From SABI01 sp964453215 (GTDB lineage: Bacteria > Spirochaetota > Spirochaetia > Sphaerochaetales > Sphaerochaetaceae), in assembly GCA_964453215.1 (NCBI GenBank), contig CAYVRR010000049.1, positions 1-15,140 on the forward strand: a DNA stretch of 15,140 nt. Direction: 5' to 3'. The position numbers were made by a program, and so were the translations under genes. Shown here piece by piece: positions 7,409-12,340 of the stretch (within the stretch, counting starts at the first letter, position 1; every line of letters starts with the position of its first letter). The notes beneath the pieces are model-generated. The model was not told the origin of the DNA and ran no database searches. It saw nothing but the letters and a program-made list of their open reading frames with translations.

Positions 7409-7455
7409 TAAGATGAGTCGAAAGGAATTCTTTTACCTTTACTCTTATCATCTTA
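7409..7455 (+). terminator. Stem-loop after the catabolic operon (possible weak terminator)
   Basis: TAAGATGA (7409-7416) is perfectly complementary to TCATCTTA (7448-7455). Inside this stem AAAGG (7421-7425) can pair with CCTTT (7436-7440), leaving a 10-nt loop and an asymmetric internal loop. It begins 1 nt after the last stop codon of the operon, the expected place for a terminator or 3'-end stabiliser. It is followed by TCCTCTCTC rather than a U-run, so intrinsic termination would be inefficient. A T8 run at 7586-7593 is too far away to belong to it. Confidence 0.45.
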
Positions 7456-7730
7456 TCCTCTCTCATCCCATTGATTTAAAAAGGTATTATACACACTACA
7501 AGTCTCTTTGGTGTGAATAATGTATCAATTAGTAGTATCTGTTGTGTATAGGGAAAGAAGAATCAAATAAACTCTATTTTATCTCTTTTTTTTGTGAGAA
7601 GTTCCTATATCTACAAAAGCATGTATCAAAGATTGGGAAAAAGTTGTACAATGGAAGTTGGTAATTGACTTTTATTTATATTATGATGGTCTATTACCAT
7701 TTGATATTTAAGGTATAAGGAAGGATGTGT
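7456..7730. other. Intergenic region between operons with inverted repeats and no gene
   Basis: No convincing coding frame is seen. ATTATACACAC (7486-7496) and GTGTGAATAAT (7511-7521) form a stem with one mismatch and a 14-nt loop. TATACACA (7488-7495) also matches TGTGTATA (7543-7550), so two alternative pairings share one arm. A T8 run lies at 7586-7593. Nearer the gene, TGGTAAT (7659-7665) pairs with ATTACCA (7693-7699), and ATGGT (7686-7690) with ACCAT (7696-7700), again sharing one arm. The promoter for the downstream gene must lie here, but I cannot place a -35/-10 pair with correct spacing: the TTGACT at 7665-7670 has no good partner 16-18 nt downstream. Confidence 0.5.
7717..7724 (+). 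promoter_or_regulatory. Ribosome-binding site that decides the start of the DHOD-like gene
   Basis: AAGGAAGG ends 6 nt before the ATG at 7731 but directly abuts the in-frame ATG at 7725. Normal spacing therefore favours 7731. Confidence 0.7.
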
Positions 7731-8717
7731 ATGGAAAAGTTTTCAACTACATATATGGGACTCACACTAAAGAACCCGATAATAGTCGGCTCATCTCCCC
7801 TCACTTCAACTCTCGATGGACTGAAGAAGTGTGAAGATGCGGGAGCTGGAGCTGTTGTCGTAAAATCTATATTTGAAGAGCAAATTGATAGTCAATCAGC
7901 TCAAATGGTGAAACAAAGTAGTGATTATCTTGCCCATGCTGATGGAAGTGACTTTGTTGAAGAAGCTTCTCGTAATTTCTATATCGATAATTACCTCTCA
8001 CTTATAGAACGTGCAACTGATGCCCTTGAAATTCCTGTTATTGCGAGTGTGAATTGTAGGAGCTTAGGTGGGTGGGTCGACTACGTAGATAGATTTAGTG
8101 CAATAGGAGCTGATGCCCTTGAAATTAATCAATATATTCTTCCATCGAGTATGAAAGTTGATAGTGAAGAAATTGAGAGTGAATACCTTGATGTAGTCTC
8201 TTCTGTAAGAAGGAAGACTCAGCTGCCGATTTCCTTAAAGATTGGCCCCCACTTCTCTTCCCTCGCCTATATGATAAAAAAGTTTGATGAGATGAATATC
8301 AATGGATTTGTCCTTTTTAACCGGTTTTATCAACCAGATATCGACATTAAAAAGTTAGAATTAAAACCAAAAGTAAATTTTTCAAACCCAGATGATTATG
8401 GACAATCTCTTCAGTGGTGTGCCCTGCTTAGTGCCTATCTCAATGGAGATATTTGTGCATCAAATGGTGTTCACGATGGACCTGCACTTGTTAAACTACT
8501 TCTTAGTGGTGCAAAGAGTGTGCAGGTAGTTACAGCAATCTTAAAACAGGGACTCCCTGTTATCCAAGAGATGCTTACATATTTAGATAAGTGGATGGAT
8601 AGTCATAATTATTCATCCTTCGTAGACTTTAGAGGACTTTTAGCTCATAAACGCCTTGAAGATCCTGCTGTATGGGAAAGAAGCCAATATATGAAGTCCT
8701 TACACGTGGAGTTTTAA
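7731..8717 (+). CDS. Dihydroorotate dehydrogenase-like TIM-barrel protein, catalytic motif altered
   Basis: The 328-residue protein has the FMN-binding barrel pattern of the dihydroorotate dehydrogenase superfamily. Its opening TTYMGLTLKNPIIVGSSPLT is typical, followed by GAGAVVVKSIFEEQI (38-52), VIASVNCRSLGGWVDY (103-118), LKIGPHF (169-175), GFVLFNRF (192-199) and SGAKSVQVVTAIL (259-271), the last being the usual phosphate-binding end of the barrel. Where true class 1 enzymes have an N.SCPN block with the catalytic Cys, this protein reads EINQYILPSS, so the Cys is missing. It is therefore better called DHOD-like than PyrD. No other pyrimidine gene is nearby. The start at 7731 is chosen from the ribosome site. 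It probably forms a unit with the acyltransferase 3 nt downstream. Flavin binding is likely; electron partner and substrate are unknown. Confidence 0.83.
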   Translation: MEKFSTTYMGLTLKNPIIVGSSPLTSTLDGLKKCEDAGAGAVVVKSIFEEQIDSQSAQMVKQSSDYLAHADGSDFVEEASRNFYIDNYLSLIERATDALEIPVIASVNCRSLGGWVDYVDRFSAIGADALEINQYILPSSMKVDSEEIESEYLDVVSSVRRKTQLPISLKIGPHFSSLAYMIKKFDEMNINGFVLFNRFYQPDIDIKKLELKPKVNFSNPDDYGQSLQWCALLSAYLNGDICASNGVHDGPALVKLLLSGAKSVQVVTAILKQGLPVIQEMLTYLDKWMDSHNYSSFVDFRGLLAHKRLEDPAVWERSQYMKSLHVEF

Positions 8718-8720
8718 GAA

Positions 8721-9857
8721 ATGGATAAATCATTATATAGAGATATCGCCCCCTACAGTGGGCAAGATGTCTTAGACGCAGTTGCTAGATTAAAAGCCTA
8801 TCCCAAGTTTTTATCAAACATGGGAGAAGTATTATATGCTGGTAACATTTTGAAAACAAAGTGGAAAAGTCATCAATTAAAGGAGCAAGTTCTCCCTCTT
8901 CTTGACCAAGTCTCTACGTATGATGATTTTCAACGCCTCATTACCGCAGGAGTTTTTCTTCCTACTATCATGAGAAATTCTATGACAGGTTTCACCTATA
9001 GTGGGGAAGAACATCTTAATAAAAAAACACCCTACCTCTTTATCTCAAACCATAGAGATATCGTATTAGATTGTGCTTTATTAGATTATGCACTATTGCA
9101 AGCAAAACTACCAATTTGTGAAATGGCTATTGGTGATAACCTTTTAGTAAATCAATTCACTACAGATATGTTTAAACTCAATGGGGGCGTTACAGTAAAA
9201 AGAAACCTCCCTATCAGAGAGCAATACAAAGAGTCTCTTCGCTTAAGTCGCTACTTTGTTGAACTCATTCGGGAAGAAAAACAATCTATTTGGGTAGCAC
9301 AAAAGAGCGGAAGAAGTAAAGATGGAATAGATACCACAAACTCAGCAATAATTAAAATGCTCTATCTCAGTTATAAAGATTCGGGTGTCTCCTTTAGCGA
9401 GCTCATCAAGTCTGTTAATATTGTTCCAGTTGCTATCTCCTACCAGTATGATCCAAATGATATCAACAAAGGGCGTGAAGAGTATTCTAAAAGATTGCAT
9501 GGGACCTATACGAAAAAGAAGTATGAAGACCTTGTGAATATGCTTCGGGGCTTAAGACGATTTAAAGGGGATGTCCATCTCCACTTTGGAAAACCACTAA
9601 AAGATGATTATGAAACACCAGTTGATGTCGCTAACGAAATTGACCGTCAAATACATATTGGCTACCATTTACACGATACAAACTATTTTGCGTATGATCT
9701 TTTACAAGGACCAACTCGCTTTACTAATAAATATAAGAATTTAAACACAAAGCAATTTCTAAATCGCTATAAAGATTTGAATGAAGAGTTAAGAAAACGA
9801 ATTCTTCGTAGCTACGCAAACCCAGTAGTGATGCAAATGGAAGCTTTAGGGATGTGA
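8721..9857 (+). CDS. Divergent PlsC-type 1-acyl-glycerol-3-phosphate acyltransferase family protein
   Basis: The 378-residue protein contains an acyltransferase-like core. YLFISNHRDIVLD (105-117) corresponds to motif I but spaces its His and Asp as H.....D rather than the usual H....D. GGVTVKRN (155-162) resembles the motif II region, and IWVAQKSGRSKDG (190-202) takes the place of the EGTRS motif III. IVPVAISYQYDP (234-245) matches the final P-rich motif. The N-terminal 100 residues and C-terminal 100 residues are not recognised. There is no clear signal peptide or transmembrane helix, so peripheral membrane attachment is likely. Family knowledge suggests acyl transfer to lysophosphatidate or another lipid acceptor. 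It starts 3 nt after the DHOD-like gene and its TGA overlaps the ATG of the lipoprotein gene, so all three are likely one operon. A core role in phospholipid synthesis is plausible but not shown. Confidence 0.78.
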   Translation: MDKSLYRDIAPYSGQDVLDAVARLKAYPKFLSNMGEVLYAGNILKTKWKSHQLKEQVLPLLDQVSTYDDFQRLITAGVFLPTIMRNSMTGFTYSGEEHLNKKTPYLFISNHRDIVLDCALLDYALLQAKLPICEMAIGDNLLVNQFTTDMFKLNGGVTVKRNLPIREQYKESLRLSRYFVELIREEKQSIWVAQKSGRSKDGIDTTNSAIIKMLYLSYKDSGVSFSELIKSVNIVPVAISYQYDPNDINKGREEYSKRLHGTYTKKKYEDLVNMLRGLRRFKGDVHLHFGKPLKDDYETPVDVANEIDRQIHIGYHLHDTNYFAYDLLQGPTRFTNKYKNLNTKQFLNRYKDLNEELRKRILRSYANPVVMQMEALGM

Positions 9858-10501
9858 TGAAAAGGGCTATCATTCTTATCATATCTATCTTACTTCTTCT
9901 CACTTCATGTGGTGAGAAAGATGATGTGAATATTGATGCTATTAATTATACACACATCAAAGTTCTTACGAGCTTTGATGATATAGCCTTGCCGCAGCAG
10001 GGAATGCGCCTTTCTATTTCATCATTAGATTTTGATCTAAACAAAAGCTATGGGATTACCATCACTTCTCCATTAGAAACATACTCGTGGAGGTTGCATC
10101 AATTGCCTATCATGAAAGATAAAATTCCAACCATTGTTACTCACGAGCTCTTGATGCCAAATTATACTCAATTTTTATCTGGAATATATTCACTTGAAAT
10201 ACTTCAAGATGATGTCTCCTTTCTAGCAAGCAGTTTTGAATATGAGAGAGATAAAGATGAAAAACCACTTGAGCCTATTACAGTTCTTTTTATAGAAGAG
10301 GGTGATGAAACATCAATATCTCTAAATCCTCTTAAGATGGAAGGGGTTACTATTCAACTTTTTGACTCTTCTCACGTGCTACTTTTAGAACTTAAAGAGA
10401 CGTATTCAGATGAAAAGTTTCAGAGAAATGAGTTTATTGAATCAATTGATTATCTTATAGTCTATAAAGATGACAATAGTATCTATAGAATCATCCTTTA
10501 A
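9857..10501 (+). CDS. Small predicted lipoprotein of unknown function
   Basis: The 214-residue product begins MKRAIILIISILLLLTSC, a basic N-terminus, a hydrophobic core and a lipobox with C18 as the lipidated residue. The -1 Ser and -2 Thr are in the relaxed style seen in spirochaetes and Bacteroidetes. After the Cys come charged residues (GEKDDVNID), then a beta-rich region without a motif I recognise. The ATG at 9857 shares its A with the stop of the acyltransferase (TGATG) and has AGGG 5 nt upstream. A GTG at 9854, one codon earlier, is a less likely start. The protein ends at a TAA that shares bases with the mutL stop on the other strand. It would be membrane-anchored and face the periplasm or surface. 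The function is unknown; co-expression with an acyltransferase hints at an envelope role. Confidence 0.78.
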   Translation: MKRAIILIISILLLLTSCGEKDDVNIDAINYTHIKVLTSFDDIALPQQGMRLSISSLDFDLNKSYGITITSPLETYSWRLHQLPIMKDKIPTIVTHELLMPNYTQFLSGIYSLEILQDDVSFLASSFEYERDKDEKPLEPITVLFIEEGDETSISLNPLKMEGVTIQLFDSSHVLLLELKETYSDEKFQRNEFIESIDYLIVYKDDNSIYRIIL

Positions 10502-12282
10502 ACAATTCTACCAACACTCTTAAATAGCTCATCTCTAGTAATTTCTACAACAAAGTTCCTCCCATGTGGACACACAGGGTAGGTGAGGTCAAATACTTTT
10601 TGTATCAATGCTATTGCCCTATCTGTATCGATGATATCTCCATCTTTAATAGCAGCCTTACAAGCAGTATTGGCATAAAGGAGTTTATGTAACTCATCAA
10701 TGTTACCTCCACTATATGATTGAATTGAAGCAATTACATCCTTTTCTACCATCTTATAATGGGGAACGACTGAAGTAAGAGCCCATACAAGATCAGCTAC
10801 TGGTTCAATGTGGATGCCAAAATCGTCATACCAGTGGCTGTGTTGTTGCAAAAATGTATCAATGCTCCGTTCAACTTCAAATTCTATGGGAATCATGAGG
10901 GGCTGGCTCCCTTTTTGACTTCTTAGTTCATCGTATAAAATTCTTTCATGCGCAGCATGTTGATCGATGAGGTACAAGGAAGAATCTTGCTCTACAAGTA
11001 AAAATAGGGAAAATAGTTGCCCCAGGTATCTAAAATTAGTGCTCCTAAGTATTGCACTTTCGGTGGGGATCTCTTTGTGTGTTTCTTCTTCCCTTTTTCT
11101 CTCTAAAACACTTTTTGCTCTGTTAAACCAATCAGGCTCTTTTTCTCCATATGTAGATCTTTTGTGATACACACCATCACTTTGGCTAAAGGATGATGGG
11201 TGAAATGGGGAATTGTTATACATTTCATGTTGAATAAGGGGACCCTTTGCCACCATTCTTGTCGTATTTTGGTGCTCTTTAGATAAAAATTGTTTTATCA
11301 TCATTACAACAGCACTATGAATTTCTGCTTTGTTTCTCAGTTTTACTTCCCTCTTAGCTGGATGAATGTTGAAATCAACAAGGGATGGATCAACTTGTAT
11401 AAAAAGGTAGCAATACGGGAACGCTCCCCCTGGTAAGAATTGATCATATCCATAGGTTACAGCTTGAGTGATGGCATACTCATCAACAACTCTCTTGTTA
11501 ATAAAGATTTTAATATACTTTTTATCATGTCTATATACTTCCTCTTTTGTAGCAACAGCATAGAGGGAGAATGAGGATGCACTATAGACCATCTCAATGA
11601 GAGAAGATGGAACAATATCTTTATGCGATGAGAGGATATCTAAAACTCTCAACTGTGAAGTGGTTTTAGGAAGATCTACAGTTAAAGAGCCCTTATGGTA
11701 CATTTGAAAGGTTATGTGTGGATGACTAAGAGCTTTTTCAATAAGGGCAACTTTTGCCATTCTTGCTTCAGTTGCAGCTGTTTTTAAAAAGGTTCTACGA
11801 GCTGGAATATGGGCAAAAAGGTTTTTAACTTCTACTACTGTCCCTTTGTCTGGACCTCCTGGCTTTACTTCTCCTACAACTCCATTATCGAAGGTGATAT
11901 GATGGCCAATTTCTCCTTCCCTTGTGCTCCTAATTGTGAGCTCGGCTCCAGCTGCAATAGAATAGAGGGCTTCTCCTCGAAATCCCATGGTATGGAGTGA
12001 TTCTAAATCTTCAAGACGTTTTACTTTACTTGTTGCGTGAGAGTGGGCACACAGTGGTAGGCTTTTGAAAGGAATTCCAATACCATTATCTACAACAATG
12101 AGGCTATCTATTCCCCCTTCAACAAGTTCTACACTGATTCTATCAGCTTTTGCATCAATTGAGTTATCTACAAGTTCTCTCACGATTGAAGCTGGTCGCT
12201 CTATAACTTCTCCTGCTGCAATTCGTTGAGCAACTAAGGCATCAAGAATTTCTATTGTATTGTGTTCCATACTCGCTATCAT
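10498..12282 (-). CDS. mutL: DNA mismatch repair protein MutL, endonuclease type
   Basis: MutL couples MutS mismatch recognition to strand incision. The 594-residue product has the GHKL ATPase motifs IAAGEVIERPASIVRELVDN (21-40, catalytic Glu in ELVDN), VVDNGIGIP (63-71) and MGFRGEAL (99-106), then VDFNIHPAKREVK (302-314) closing the N-terminal domain. After a poorly conserved linker (about 335-415), the C-terminal domain carries the endonuclease signature DQHAAHE (440-446), ACKAAI (540-545) and CPHGR (571-575). The metal ligands known from Gram-positive MutL (Asp, His, Glu, Cys, His) are all present. The last acidic position of DQHA(X)2E(X)4E is Asp (YDE) instead of Glu. The start could be 12282 or the in-frame ATG at 12270 (MEHNTIEIL), which fits the family N-terminus better; neither has a good ribosome site. 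The first start lies only 5 nt after the T-tract of an upstream terminator. Confidence 0.97.
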   Translation of the reverse strand: MIASMEHNTIEILDALVAQRIAAGEVIERPASIVRELVDNSIDAKADRISVELVEGGIDSLIVVDNGIGIPFKSLPLCAHSHATSKVKRLEDLESLHTMGFRGEALYSIAAGAELTIRSTREGEIGHHITFDNGVVGEVKPGGPDKGTVVEVKNLFAHIPARRTFLKTAATEARMAKVALIEKALSHPHITFQMYHKGSLTVDLPKTTSQLRVLDILSSHKDIVPSSLIEMVYSASSFSLYAVATKEEVYRHDKKYIKIFINKRVVDEYAITQAVTYGYDQFLPGGAFPYCYLFIQVDPSLVDFNIHPAKREVKLRNKAEIHSAVVMMIKQFLSKEHQNTTRMVAKGPLIQHEMYNNSPFHPSSFSQSDGVYHKRSTYGEKEPDWFNRAKSVLERKREEETHKEIPTESAILRSTNFRYLGQLFSLFLLVEQDSSLYLIDQHAAHERILYDELRSQKGSQPLMIPIEFEVERSIDTFLQQHSHWYDDFGIHIEPVADLVWALTSVVPHYKMVEKDVIASIQSYSGGNIDELHKLLYANTACKAAIKDGDIIDTDRAIALIQKVFDLTYPVCPHGRNFVVEITRDELFKSVGRIV

Positions 12283-12287
12283 ACCAG

Positions 12288-12321
12288 AAAAAAGGGTCTC
12301 CTACTATGAGGAAACCCTTTT
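12288..12321 (-). terminator. Intrinsic terminator of the outer-membrane-like gene, just before mutL
   Basis: Read on the minus strand, AAAAGGGTTTCC (complement of 12310-12321) pairs with GGAGACCCTTTT (complement of 12290-12301) with a single mismatch. The loop is 8 nt, and six consecutive T (complement of 12288-12293) overlap the end of the stem. It lies 19 nt after the stop of the upstream gene, a classic intrinsic terminator layout. On the plus strand the structure is also followed by TTTTAG, so weak bidirectional action is possible but no plus-strand gene ends nearby. Confidence 0.78.
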
Positions 12322-12340
12322 AGAAAGTTATAAATTTTTG

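Noticed and set aside
7586..7593. T8 run as a terminator U-tract
   Set aside because: No GC-rich stem lies immediately before it; the nearest hairpins are more than 35 nt upstream.
7665..7670. TTGACT as a -35 box for the DHOD-like gene
   Set aside because: No TATAAT-like hexamer occurs 16-18 nt downstream; TATTAT at 7679 is too close, and other pairings have poor -35 boxes or wrong spacing.
7731..8717. Annotation as pyrD (true dihydroorotate dehydrogenase)
   Set aside because: The catalytic Cys block is replaced by EINQYILPSS and no pyrimidine genes are nearby.
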